Shown one piece after another: positions 9,733 to 17,947 of a DNA stretch of 64,000 nucleotides (its first letter is position 1; each line of letters begins with the position of its first letter). Source of the DNA: Fibrisoma montanum (GTDB taxonomy: Bacteria > Bacteroidota > Bacteroidia > Cytophagales > Spirosomataceae); assembly GCF_003583365.1 (NCBI RefSeq), contig NZ_QXED01000002.1, forward strand, positions 310,001 through 374,000, read 5' to 3'. A program made the position numbers and the translations under genes. The notes beneath the pieces are model-generated. The model was not told the DNA's origin and did not search any database. It saw only the letters and a program-made list of their open reading frames with translations.

Positions 9733-11226
9733 ATGAACCAGTATGTATTTATAGGACTATTCCTGCTGACTGGCTACGTCGCTGCGCAGTCAAACTCAAC
9801 GCAGCCCCAGCATCATCAGGGACACTCAATGCCCACTGAGAACCGACCGGCGGTAAAGGAGCCATCGGGTGAATTAAAACCGGATTCGGCTGCTCACGGA
9901 ACCCATGATGAGCAGCCTGGTAACAGTGCTATGGGGCAAAGCATGAATAGGATGATGAGCCATCTGTACTCCCGCAACCTGCCCATGAATCGCAACGGTT
10001 CCGGTACGAGCTGGCACCCCGACAACACGCCCATGTACGCCTACATGCTGCATACCCGCACGCAAAATGGCCAGGGCTGGATGTATATGCTTCACCACAG
10101 CCTCTTCATTCGTCACACTAACCAGAACTTTAATAACCACGGTAAACGTGGACGGGACATGCAGTTTGACGCACCTAACTGGGCGATGGGCATGGCCCAG
10201 CGGTATGTAGGCCGTCGGGGTTTGTTTGCCGCTAAAGCAATGCTGTCGCTTGATCCGCTGCTGGTGGGCGCAGCTGGCTATCCACTGGTGTTTCAGTCGG
10301 GAGAGAGTTATCAGGGACGCCGGTTAATCGACCGCCAGCACCAGCACGACCTGTTTGCCGAACTGTCGGTAGGATATAGTCATGCATTTAGCCCGCATTC
10401 GGATGCATTCATATACGTTGGCTTTCCCGGCGAACCGGCCTTGGGACCACCCGCCTTTATGCACCGGATTTCGTCGTTCAATAATCCTGATTCACCCCTC
10501 GGCCACCATTGGCACGATGCTACACATATTACCTTTGGCGTTGTCACGGCGGGATATCGGCTGGGCATAGCAAAAGTTGAAGCATCGTCGTTCACCGGCC
10601 GCGAACCCGACGAAAACCGGCTGGGTTTCGATCGTCCCCGCTTCGATAGTTATTCGTTCCGGCTGTCGGTAAATCCGTCGCCCTCCCTGGCGCTACAGGT
10701 ATCGCATGGCTTCCTGAAAAGCCCCGAAGTCGCCGAACCGGATGAGAATGTCAACCGTACCACGGCATCGTTGTTGCACAGCAAACCCTTAGGTAACTCC
10801 CCCGACCGGTACGTGGCCTCCGCGTTGGTGTGGGGCATGAACAGCCACGATGGGCTGCACGAGAACGCCTACCTGGCCGAAACCAGCCTGCAATTGAACC
10901 GCGTGGCTTTTTATGGCCGGTATGAAAACGTATCGAAGTCGCCCGAAGAGCTCGAGCTGGAAAGTGATGTGCCGAATCAGACGCTCCTGACGATCAATAA
11001 CCTCACGCTGGGAATGAACTATCGGCTTATCCGGTACGCTATGACTGATCTGGTGGTTGGGGCGCAGTTAACGGGTAGCTTACCCGAGAAGTCGTTGCAG
11101 TCTATCTATGGCAGCATGCCGTTATCCGGGCAAATCTACCTCCGGCTGACGCCGGGCGTTCTGATGATGGGTGGTCAGTCAGGGTCTACTAATCGAATGG
11201 GTAATCACGGGCACCATATGAATTAA
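9733..11226 (+). CDS. Exported His/Met-rich, barrel-like protein of the copper module
   Basis: A 497-residue protein with a signal peptide (MNQYVFIGLFLLTGYVAAQ). It has a His-rich linker (HHQGHSM and following, about 27-65), a region dense in Met, His and Trp (about 70-150), then a long stretch of alternating hydrophobic and aromatic residues typical of an outer-membrane beta barrel. The C-terminus is again Met/His-rich (GNHGHHMN). I do not recognise a named domain. Its place between a Csp-like protein and a secreted HMA protein, and its metal-binding side-chain content, suggest copper binding or efflux at the outer membrane. That role is inference. Confidence 0.6.
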   Translation: MNQYVFIGLFLLTGYVAAQSNSTQPQHHQGHSMPTENRPAVKEPSGELKPDSAAHGTHDEQPGNSAMGQSMNRMMSHLYSRNLPMNRNGSGTSWHPDNTPMYAYMLHTRTQNGQGWMYMLHHSLFIRHTNQNFNNHGKRGRDMQFDAPNWAMGMAQRYVGRRGLFAAKAMLSLDPLLVGAAGYPLVFQSGESYQGRRLIDRQHQHDLFAELSVGYSHAFSPHSDAFIYVGFPGEPALGPPAFMHRISSFNNPDSPLGHHWHDATHITFGVVTAGYRLGIAKVEASSFTGREPDENRLGFDRPRFDSYSFRLSVNPSPSLALQVSHGFLKSPEVAEPDENVNRTTASLLHSKPLGNSPDRYVASALVWGMNSHDGLHENAYLAETSLQLNRVAFYGRYENVSKSPEELELESDVPNQTLLTINNLTLGMNYRLIRYAMTDLVVGAQLTGSLPEKSLQSIYGSMPLSGQIYLRLTPGVLMMGGQSGSTNRMGNHGHHMN

Positions 11227-11262
11227 AATTTCGTTCTATATTTACCGTAAAGCACACAAACT

Positions 11263-11631
11263 ATGTATCGTACATCATTGCTGGCCTTCCTGACTGCCTT
11301 TTTCCTGCTGGGAAACCTATCGTTTGCCGCCGGATCGTTGACAGACGACGATAAGGAGAAAGAGATAAAGATTAAGACCTCGGCCGTCTGCGGCATGTGC
11401 AAAGCCCGTATTGAACGTAATCTGTCGTTCGAAAAGGGCGTTAAGAACGCGGCTCTTGACGTAAAATCGAAAGTGGTTACCATTACATACAACCCGAAGA
11501 AAACGGATGTGGCCAAATTAAAGGCTAACATTGTTAAAACCGGGTACGACGCTGACGAGCTACCTGCCGATGAGGTTGGTTATAACAAACTGCCCTCCTG
11601 CTGTAAGAAGGGTGGTATGGATCATCAATAG
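11263..11631 (+). CDS. Secreted heavy-metal-associated (HMA) domain protein
   Basis: A 122-residue protein with a cleavable signal peptide (about 1-23) and one HMA domain (about 34-100). The metal-binding motif is CGMC (43-46), followed by KARIERNL. It ends with Ser-Cys-Cys-Lys-Lys and an MDHQ tail that may also bind metal. Because it is exported it is a periplasmic CopZ/MerP-like chaperone, not a cytosolic one. It is the last gene of the metal module and is followed by a strong bidirectional terminator. Confidence 0.88.
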   Translation: MYRTSLLAFLTAFFLLGNLSFAAGSLTDDDKEKEIKIKTSAVCGMCKARIERNLSFEKGVKNAALDVKSKVVTITYNPKKTDVAKLKANIVKTGYDADELPADEVGYNKLPSCCKKGGMDHQ

Positions 11632-11644
11632 TTGGTTTGATTGC

Positions 11645-11687
11645 CACCAAAAAAGCCGTTCAGCAATGCTGAACGGCTTTTTTGGTG
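11645..11687. terminator. Bidirectional terminator, 20-bp perfect stem
   Basis: The arms at 11645-11664 and 11668-11687 are exact reverse complements around a 3-nt loop, with A6 and T6 tracts inside the arms. It serves the HMA gene on the plus strand and the 101-residue gene ending at 11708 on the minus strand. Confidence 0.92.
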
Positions 11688-11707
11688 ATAGTAGTTGTGA
11701 AACTAGT

Positions 11708-12013
11708 TTATTTCTCGTGCGTCGCGAAGGAGTGTCGGAACCAAAGCGTGCATGAACTGGCAAAGCGAGACAATTGCGTCATAAAGCTGGGTTGAGCAGG
11801 CCGGGCTGACGATAGGTCGGACACGGTGTTGTTATCCAGCTTGAAGTATAAAATGTGGTCATCGGCAGCACGAACAATGGCCATGGCATCGCTGGGGCTA
11901 ACCTGATGTTTTGTTATCAGGCTGCTCAGGTGCCGCCTGGCATCTTCCAGCGTGTTCGTATACGTAAAAGCAGGCGTCTGGCCGTTGTAATGAATTGCGA
12001 TGAACTGGTTCAT
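11708..12013 (-). CDS. Hypothetical protein, 101 residues
   Basis: The protein starts MNQFIAIHYNGQTPAFTYTN, has no signal peptide or membrane segment, and reads as a small mixed alpha/beta soluble domain (about 1-65) with a basic aromatic tail. I recognise no family. It converges with the HMA gene and shares its terminator. The reading frame is supported by ordinary codon use and by the terminator at its 3' end. Function unknown. Confidence 0.5.
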   Translation of the reverse strand: MNQFIAIHYNGQTPAFTYTNTLEDARRHLSSLITKHQVSPSDAMAIVRAADDHILYFKLDNNTVSDLSSARPAQPSFMTQLSRFASSCTLWFRHSFATHEK

Positions 12014-12165
12014 GGGTGGGGTTGGCTTGTTGATGCAATATTACAGGTGCCGGGAGAAGTCGTAATTAAGGTCGGATTAAATTCAGGACAAAATAAATTA
12101 ATTGTTGATTAAAGTCCTTGAATAACAACGTAGTAAGTAGACTAAAGGCAGGTTGGCTAGTACGC

Positions 12166-12615
12166 TCACAACCGAATGCTGACTAGATAAACCGGTTGCA
12201 GGTCGATCGTTTCTTTTACGCCATTCCGGGTTTCGGCCGTTATTTTGTCAAGCTGGATCACGTACCGATCGCCGGATCGGGCCTGAGCAGCCAGTGAGGC
12301 AATGGAGCCGGTACCATTCGCCAGACTGACAAAACCAACGCGCCGGCTGTCACGTACCAGACTGACAACTACCTCACCGATTGTTACGTAAGGTGCGTAG
12401 CTTTTAGAGGCAGCATCAGTAATTTTTCCTTGCCAGGCCATCAGCGTATCCGTCTTACTCGCAAACACGTCCTGCCGGCCAAAATCGATGGTCCGATTGT
12501 TTAAGGACAGAAAAAGCTGCGGTTTTGGCGGCTTGCTTACCTGATTCGTTGTACCCTGAGCCAGTAGGTTCGTGCTCAGTAAAAGACAAAGCAGAAGGGA
12601 ACCGAGTCTTTTCAT
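12166..12615 (-). CDS. Hypothetical secreted protein, 149 residues
   Basis: A signal peptide (MKRLGSLLLCLLLSTNLLAQ) is followed by about 125 residues that read as a beta-rich domain, including a FGRQDVFASKTDTLMAWQG stretch and a final segment with YLVSIRL. No cysteine remains after cleavage except in the signal. It is periplasmic or secreted. I do not recognise the family. It lies alone between two intergenic gaps, divergent from kynureninase. Confidence 0.6.
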   Translation of the reverse strand: MKRLGSLLLCLLLSTNLLAQGTTNQVSKPPKPQLFLSLNNRTIDFGRQDVFASKTDTLMAWQGKITDAASKSYAPYVTIGEVVVSLVRDSRRVGFVSLANGTGSIASLAAQARSGDRYVIQLDKITAETRNGVKETIDLQPVYLVSIRL

Positions 12616-12704
12616 GATATTTGCAGATTAGTTTAGACAACGTAGTAACGTAGCGGGAACTATATTATTAGTTAAAGCTGTGTTTTCTGCTTGAATAGCC
12701 GACC

Positions 12705-13988
12705 ATGGTATTCCACAATACAAGATCATTTGCTCAGGAACTCGATCGTACAGATCCACTACGTCACTTCCGCGATCGTTTTTTCATTCCGGAGCGCGAG
12801 GGTAACGCCCTGATTTATTTCTGTGGCAACTCACTTGGGCTACAGCCCAAGGCTGTTCGGGAGGCCGCCGATGCTGAACTAACAACCTGGCAGCACCTTG
12901 GAGTGGAAGGGTGGTTTGACGGGGAAACGCCCTGGTTAAGTTACCACCGAACCTGCAAAGAAGCTTTGGGGCAGATTGTCGGTGCGGAGCCGGTGGAGGT
13001 TTGCCCTATGAATGCCTTGACGGTAAACCTGCATCTGCTGTTAGCGTCATTCTACCGGCCAACGCCGACTAAATACAAGATTCTGACCATTGCCGGCGAT
13101 TTCCCGTCTGATCAGTATGCCCTCGAAACGCACGCTGCGTTCCGGAGCTATCCACCTGCCGATGCGATCATTGAAGTGTCGCCCCGGACCGACGGACTGA
13201 TTCATACGTCTGACATCCAGCGGGCCATTGCCGAACACTGCGATTCTCTGGCGCTGATCTGGCTGAGTGGACTCAACTATTATACTGGTCAGGTGTATAA
13301 CATGGCCGTTATTGCCGAAACGGCCCGGCACTATGGTATTCCGGTTGGGTTTGATCTGGCTCATGCCATCGGGAACGTACCGCTGCAACTCCACGACTGG
13401 GGCGTTGATTTTGCGACCTGGTGCTCCTACAAATACCTGAATGGTGGCCCCGGAGCGATCTCGGGCATTTTTGTGCACCAGAAACACCATGACCGTAATC
13501 TGCCCCGGCTGGCGGGCTGGTGGGGCTACCAGGAAGAAACCCGGTTCGCTATGACCAAAGGGTTTGTGCCGATGCACGGAGCCGATGGCTGGCAACTCAG
13601 TACGCCCAACATCGTGGCGCTGGCAATGCATCGCGCTGCGCTATCCATCACTGCCGAGGCAGGCATGCCCCAGCTACGTCGAAAAAGCGAACAACTGACC
13701 GGTTTTCTCGAACATGTTCTGCTGGAAGCCGGATTCGGACGATCGGATGAGGCTGGTTCGTTGCCGTATCAAATCCTGACGCCCGCTGATCCGAATCAAC
13801 GCGGTTGTCAGCTGTCGTTACTGGTACGCGACAACGGGAAGGCTCTGTTTGATCGGCTGGCATCAGGCGGCCTTATCGGCGACTGGCGCGAGCCCAACTG
13901 CATTCGGCTGGCCCCCAACCCACTCTACAATACGTTTGACGAAGTATGGCAGGTTGGGGAAGCCCTAGGCCGGGTTTCCATCGGTTGA
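12705..13988 (+). CDS. kynU: Kynureninase
   Basis: A 427-residue PLP enzyme of fold type I that cleaves kynurenine to anthranilate and alanine (also 3-hydroxykynurenine). Family marks are the N-terminal IYFCGNSLGLQPKA, the substrate loop MNALTVNLHLLLASFY, the PLP-binding FDLAHAIGN (about 216-224) and the Schiff-base lysine in SYKYLNGGPG (Lys243). A later conserved GWWGYQEETRF follows. Length is typical. It is isolated from other kyn genes in the window. Its 3' end overlaps the convergent TetR gene by 24 nt, so antisense interference between the two is possible. Confidence 0.95.
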   Translation: MVFHNTRSFAQELDRTDPLRHFRDRFFIPEREGNALIYFCGNSLGLQPKAVREAADAELTTWQHLGVEGWFDGETPWLSYHRTCKEALGQIVGAEPVEVCPMNALTVNLHLLLASFYRPTPTKYKILTIAGDFPSDQYALETHAAFRSYPPADAIIEVSPRTDGLIHTSDIQRAIAEHCDSLALIWLSGLNYYTGQVYNMAVIAETARHYGIPVGFDLAHAIGNVPLQLHDWGVDFATWCSYKYLNGGPGAISGIFVHQKHHDRNLPRLAGWWGYQEETRFAMTKGFVPMHGADGWQLSTPNIVALAMHRAALSITAEAGMPQLRRKSEQLTGFLEHVLLEAGFGRSDEAGSLPYQILTPADPNQRGCQLSLLVRDNGKALFDRLASGGLIGDWREPNCIRLAPNPLYNTFDEVWQVGEALGRVSIG

Positions 13989-14669
13989 CGAGAGGTCTGA
14001 TTCGGTCAGGTGTGGCATCGTCGTCAGGTCCGGTAGCTGCTTTTTCATGAAAGCATACGACCCTCGGAAAATGTGTCGAATGACAGCCTCAATCTGTCCC
14101 CAGGCGGCATCATCGTCGAGGTCGAGACCAAACGGTTTCTTATGCTGCTGCTTAAAGACCGTAAGCGTAATCATGGCACTGTGCATGAACGTAGCAAAGG
14201 CAAGGCCGTAGGGAGCTTGAATGAGATCACTGATCTGTTTAATGATGGCCCCCAGGTGCTGCTCACGTTCGGCAAACACATTGGCCGGGTAGTCTTTGCT
14301 CAACAGGGCCGCCTTGAGCAGCTCCTGCGCCCTGGTATCCCGCCGAAACCGCCGGTATTCGTCGATGAAATAATCTGCACAATACTCGAAGATTTCTTCC
14401 AGCGTCGCGTTGTGCAGCCGTTCCATATCGATTGCGGAGGATGTCAGGTTAAGCTGAAGGTGCTGTAGATAGGCGTCGAGTAATCCCTGTAACCCACCAA
14501 AATAGCGATAAATCAAAATCTTGTTTACGCCGGCCCGGGCCGCAACTCGATTAATGCCAATTTTATCGTAGCCTTCTTCGGCAATCATGAGGCCTACTGC
14601 TTCAATCAGGCGCTGCTCAGTCTGTGCTCGATCTCGTTGCATTGATTCGGAGTGGATTTCAGATGTCAT
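13965..14669 (-). CDS. TetR/AcrR family transcriptional regulator
   Basis: The frame is open to a TTG at 14720, but the ATG at 14669 gives the normal start shortly before the DNA-binding domain, so I use it (234 residues). The helix-turn-helix reads EEGYDKIGINRVAARAGVNKILIYRYFGG, typical of TetR. The C-terminal ligand-binding part is divergent and helical. It overlaps the end of kynU on the opposite strand. The target is unknown; kynU itself is only a guess from position. Confidence 0.88.
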   Translation of the reverse strand: MTSEIHSESMQRDRAQTEQRLIEAVGLMIAEEGYDKIGINRVAARAGVNKILIYRYFGGLQGLLDAYLQHLQLNLTSSAIDMERLHNATLEEIFEYCADYFIDEYRRFRRDTRAQELLKAALLSKDYPANVFAEREQHLGAIIKQISDLIQAPYGLAFATFMHSAMITLTVFKQQHKKPFGLDLDDDAAWGQIEAVIRHIFRGSYAFMKKQLPDLTTMPHLTESDLSSTDGNPA

Positions 14670-14770
14670 ATATAACGCAACAAGTGGACACATTTCATCT
14701 AGATTTAGCAAACGGGACAAATCCTATGATAAGGCATTCATTGAGCAGGAAAGACGCCCGGAATTGGTGA

Positions 14771-15715
14771 TTATGTTGTAGAAGAGTCGCCTACAAACCG
14801 AATGTTGCGCTTTAGCCCTTCCAGTTTGGTTCGTTTGACGGCCGATCGGCGAAATACCTCCCGAAACACCTCTTCGGTAATGTCTTCCCAATCGTTCCGC
14901 GAGAAAGTAGTCAGGTCGGGGTGGGGTGCGAATTCGGGCGTCTGATGCGGGCGGGCAAAGCGGTTCCAGGGGCAAACGTCCTGGCAGATGTCGCAACCAA
15001 ACACCCAGTTGTTAAACTTGCCCCGAACGTCGTCGGGCAGGGCTTCCTTTAGTTCGATCGTAAAATAAGAAATGCACTTGCTGCCGTCTACTACGTAAGG
15101 CGCCACAATAGCCTCGGTAGGGCAGGCGTCGATGCAGCGGGTACACGTACCGCAGTAGTCGGCCATGGGGCTGTCGGGCTCCAGGTCAAGGTCCAGAATC
15201 AGTTCCCCAATGAAAAAATAGCTGCCAATCTCACGGTTGATCAGGTTGGTATGTTTACCGACCCAGCCCAGTCCGGCGCGTTTGGCCCAGGCTTTGTCCA
15301 TCACCGGAGCCGAATCGACAAACGCCCGGCCGCCCACCTCGCCGATCTCCGTCCGGATGAACGCCATCAAGTCTTTCAGCTTGTCTTTTATGACAAAATG
15401 ATAGTCGGTGCCATAGGCGTATTTCGACAGTTTATAGTCATCGTCGCCCTCGGGGAGCCGCTGCTCCGGGTAGTAATTGAGCAGTAACGTAAGTACGGAT
15501 TTGGCGTCGTCGACGAGCAGCCGAGGGTCGAGCCGCTTGTCGAAATGGTTAGCCATATAATCCATCTGGCCGTGCATGCCGTTCTTCAACCAGGTTTCGA
15601 GCCGGGGCGCTTCGTCTTCCAGAAAATCAGCCCGGGCAATACCGCAGAAGTCAAAACCCAGCTCAAGGGCTTTGTGCTTAATCAGTTGAGTATGCCGGAT
15701 GGTTGCTGTATTCAT
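14771..15715 (-). CDS. queG: Epoxyqueuosine reductase QueG
   Basis: A 314-residue cobalamin-dependent iron-sulfur enzyme that carries out the last step of queuosine synthesis in tRNA. The N-terminal cobalamin-binding domain has [19 protein letters not shown], which includes the conserved Asp134. The two [4Fe-4S] sites are seen in [16 protein letters not shown] (Cys188, 191, 194, 198) and [10 protein letters not shown] (Cys241, 244, 248). Length is normal for the shorter QueG form without the HEAT repeats. It stands alone, divergent from grpE. The QueC-like gene at 42106 belongs to another locus and should not be read as part of this pathway. Confidence 0.95.
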   Translation of the reverse strand: MNTATIRHTQLIKHKALELGFDFCGIARADFLEDEAPRLETWLKNGMHGQMDYMANHFDKRLDPRLLVDDAKSVLTLLLNYYPEQRLPEGDDDYKLSKYAYGTDYHFVIKDKLKDLMAFIRTEIGEVGGRAFVDSAPVMDKAWAKRAGLGWVGKHTNLINREIGSYFFIGELILDLDLEPDSPMADYCGTCTRCIDACPTEAIVAPYVVDGSKCISYFTIELKEALPDDVRGKFNNWVFGCDICQDVCPWNRFARPHQTPEFAPHPDLTTFSRNDWEDITEEVFREVFRRSAVKRTKLEGLKRNIRFVGDSSTT

Positions 15716-15818
15716 GCTGTGGCCTGTTCTTGAGTAAACGGAAATTTGGCCTCAATAAATTCGATACTATACAAGAATCTTATGTAAATGAACCTGTCAG
15801 CTTGTCAGTAGACGTGGT

Positions 15819-15844
15819 TTTGGCAACTTTATTGCGCATCTTTG
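15819..15844 (+). promoter_or_regulatory. Possible grpE promoter
   Basis: TTTG (15819-15822) and CATCTTTG (15837-15844), the latter one base off TAnnTTTG. The 14-nt gap is shorter than the usual 19-20, so the pairing is weak. If real, it puts the transcript start beyond the ATG at 15848 and favours the ATG at 15881. Confidence 0.3.
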
Positions 15845-15880
15845 CTCATGGATTTCTGGAAGAGAAAGAAGAGTTCTTTT

Positions 15881-16492
15881 ATGGAAAATAAAGACATTTT
15901 GGACGAGCAATCGTCTGCCAATACCGAACAACCTGACAACGTTACCGAAGAAACAACTGCTGCTGAATCGAGTACGCCTACAACTGACGAAGCCGTGACA
16001 ATCAACGGCGGAATGCCCGAGGAAGCGCAACCGGCTGAACCGTCGGCAACTGACACCACCGCCCGCGAACTGGCCGAACTGAAGGACAAATACGTTCGGC
16101 TCTACGCCGATTTCGAAAACTTCCGCCGGCGTACGGCCAAAGAGAAGCTGGACCTGATCAGCGATGCCAACAAAGGGCTGCTGCTCGCCCTGCTGCCGGT
16201 GGTCGACGATTTCGAACGGGCCATGCAGTCGCTGGAAACTACCTCCGACGTTGCTGCGTTGAAGGAGGGGGTATCCCTGATTTACAACAAGCTCTATAAA
16301 ACGCTGGAAAGCAAAGGCCTGAAGCCGATGACGTCGAAGGGAGAGCCGTTCGATGCTGATCTGCATGAGTCGGTGACGCAGTTTCCGGCCCCAACCGACG
16401 ACCTCAAAGGCAAGGTGATTGACGAGATTGAAAAAGGGTACTACCTGAACGATAAAGTAATTCGATTTGCTAAGGTTATTATTGGCAGTTAA
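15881..16492 (+). CDS. grpE: Nucleotide exchange factor GrpE
   Basis: The cochaperone that releases ADP from DnaK. It has an acidic, low-complexity N-terminus (about 1-60) and a long coiled coil containing ELKDKYVRLYADFENFRRR. The C-terminal beta domain has VDDFERAM, then TSKGEPFDADLHESVTQFPA and GYYLNDKVIRFAKVIIG. The start is uncertain: an ATG at 15848 would add MDFWKRKKSSF. I prefer 15881 because of the possible promoter. dnaJ follows 88 nt downstream, and the two are separated by a perfect inverted repeat. Confidence 0.93.
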   Translation: MENKDILDEQSSANTEQPDNVTEETTAAESSTPTTDEAVTINGGMPEEAQPAEPSATDTTARELAELKDKYVRLYADFENFRRRTAKEKLDLISDANKGLLLALLPVVDDFERAMQSLETTSDVAALKEGVSLIYNKLYKTLESKGLKPMTSKGEPFDADLHESVTQFPAPTDDLKGKVIDEIEKGYYLNDKVIRFAKVIIGS

Positions 16493-16571
16493 TTGAATGA
16501 TTGAGTTGTCGAATGATTGAATTGCGTAGCCTGGCCACCAATTCAATCATTCGACAACTCAATCATTCAAT
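16492..16571. repeat. Perfect 32-bp inverted repeat between grpE and dnaJ
   Basis: The left arm 16492-16523 and right arm 16540-16571 are exact reverse complements around a 16-nt spacer. Each arm holds the word GAATGATTGA or a variant twice, so it is also an internal direct repeat. The left arm begins in the grpE stop codon and the right arm ends 9 nt before the dnaJ ATG, so the dnaJ leader folds completely. Confidence 0.9.
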
Positions 16572-16580
16572 CGTTAAGAT

Positions 16581-17747
16581 ATGGCAACGAAACGCGACTA
16601 TTACGAGATACTGGGCGTTGACAAGAATGCGTCGGCGGAGGATCTGAAGAAGGCTTATCGGAAGATGGCCATCAAATACCACCCGGATAAAAATCCGGAT
16701 GATCCGACCGCCGAAGAGAAATTCAAGGAGGCTGCCGAAGCGTACGACGTCTTGAGTGACCCTCAGAAAAAGGCCCGCTATGATCAGTTTGGTCATGCTG
16801 GCATGGGAGGGGCGGCTAGTGGCGGCTACGGACCCGGCGGCCCGACGATGGAGGATATTTTCAGCCAGTTTGGCGATGTGTTTGGCGATGATTCACCGTT
16901 CGGCAGCTTCTTCCGGGGAGCGGGCGGACCGGGTGGTCAGCGGCAGCGCGTCCGGCGGGGCTCAGACCTGCGCATTAAACTGAAGCTGAATTTGCAGGAA
17001 GTTGCCAACGGCGTCGAAAAGAAAATCAAAGTAAAACGCCACGTGTCCTGTACGACCTGTGGTGGAAACGGCTCCCGCAACGGCACCGCCGTGCAGACCT
17101 GCTCGACCTGTAATGGTACCGGGCAGACCCGCAAAGTGGTGAACACCATGCTGGGGCAGATGGTCTCGACCAACACCTGCCCGACCTGTAACGGCGAAGG
17201 CAAGATCGTAACCGAGCGCTGTGACGTTTGCTTTGGCGAAGGCCGCGTATTGCAGGAGGATGTAATCCCAATCAAGATCCCGGCTGGGGTGGCCGAGGGG
17301 ATTCAGCTCTCGGTAGGTGGCAAAGGAAACGTACCACCGCGCGGGGGCGTTGCGGGCGACCTGCTCATCGTGATCGAAGAGGAGGAAGATGCCGACCTGA
17401 AGCGCGATGGCAATAACGTCGTGTTTGATCTGTACGTCAGCTTTGTGGATGCCGCCATCGGTACCAGCGTGGAAGTGCCAACCATCGATGGTCGCGCCCG
17501 CATTACGCTGGAGCCCGGTACGCAGAGCGGTAAAATCCTGCGCCTGAAAGGAAAAGGCATTAAAGAACTGAACGGCTACGGACGCGGTGACCAACTGGTT
17601 CATGTAAATGTCTGGACGCCCAAAACGCTGTCGTCCGACGAGCGGGCCATGCTGGAGAAACTGCGGAATTCACCAAACTTCCAGCCCAAGCCGAACAAGA
17701 ACGAAAAAGGGTTCTTCGAGAAGATGAAAGATTTCTTTCACGGTTAA
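16581..17747 (+). CDS. dnaJ: Chaperone DnaJ
   Basis: A 388-residue type I Hsp40. The J-domain (about 4-70) has the HPD motif in [21 protein letters not shown] Gly-rich linker (about 75-115) follows. The zinc-binding region has four CxxCxGxG motifs ([32 protein letters not shown]). The C-terminal substrate domains contain [18 protein letters not shown]. All hallmarks are intact. It is the last host gene before the integrase and is followed by its own terminator. Confidence 0.97.
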   Translation: MATKRDYYEILGVDKNASAEDLKKAYRKMAIKYHPDKNPDDPTAEEKFKEAAEAYDVLSDPQKKARYDQFGHAGMGGAASGGYGPGGPTMEDIFSQFGDVFGDDSPFGSFFRGAGGPGGQRQRVRRGSDLRIKLKLNLQEVANGVEKKIKVKRHVSCTTCGGNGSRNGTAVQTCSTCNGTGQTRKVVNTMLGQMVSTNTCPTCNGEGKIVTERCDVCFGEGRVLQEDVIPIKIPAGVAEGIQLSVGGKGNVPPRGGVAGDLLIVIEEEEDADLKRDGNNVVFDLYVSFVDAAIGTSVEVPTIDGRARITLEPGTQSGKILRLKGKGIKELNGYGRGDQLVHVNVWTPKTLSSDERAMLEKLRNSPNFQPKPNKNEKGFFEKMKDFFHG

Positions 17748-17785
17748 TTACCGGCCCCAAGCTGATATATAACTAACGACTATTT

Positions 17786-17818
17786 AAAGCCCTTGTACGT
17801 AGCGTATGAGGGCTTTTT
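17786..17818 (+). terminator. Rho-independent terminator of dnaJ
   Basis: AAAGCCC (17786-17792) pairs with GGGCTTT (17810-17816). The stem extends inward to about 13 bp with two G-T pairs and is followed by T residues. It marks the host side of the island boundary. Confidence 0.8.
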
Positions 17819-17842
17819 CGTTTATATCCTATGTGTTCTTTA

Positions 17843-17850
17843 TAGCTTTG
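17843..17850 (+). promoter_or_regulatory. Possible integrase promoter, -7 box TAGCTTTG
   Basis: An exact TAnnTTTG match 97 nt upstream of the integrase ATG and just past the dnaJ terminator. The upstream element at the expected spacing is only TTT, so confidence is moderate. Confidence 0.4.
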
Positions 17851-17872
17851 ATATTGGTTTATTTACCTGTAC

Positions 17873-17925
17873 TTTGTACCTTTAGTGGCTACTGATTCCG
17901 TTTTTACTTTAGGATGAGGTACAAA
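17873..17925. repeat. TTTGTACC / GGTACAAA inverted pair before the integrase
   Basis: TTTGTACC (17873-17880) and GGTACAAA (17918-17925) are 37 nt apart. The extended word TTTGTACCTT recurs at 46746-46755 near the far end of the accessory region, and TTTGTACC at 38601-38608. It could be an integrase-binding or attachment region; the match is too short to call. Confidence 0.3.
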
Positions 17926-17947
17926 ACTCAGGTGTAAGATACAAGCC

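Noticed and set aside
15797-16546. 249-codon minus-strand frame over grpE
   Set aside because: It lies opposite the well-supported grpE gene, with a start inside the intergenic repeat.
17843-17850. tRNA or tmRNA gene as the integration target beside dnaJ
   Set aside because: No cloverleaf was found in 17748-17947; the only tRNA-like sequence is the 3' scar at 44347.
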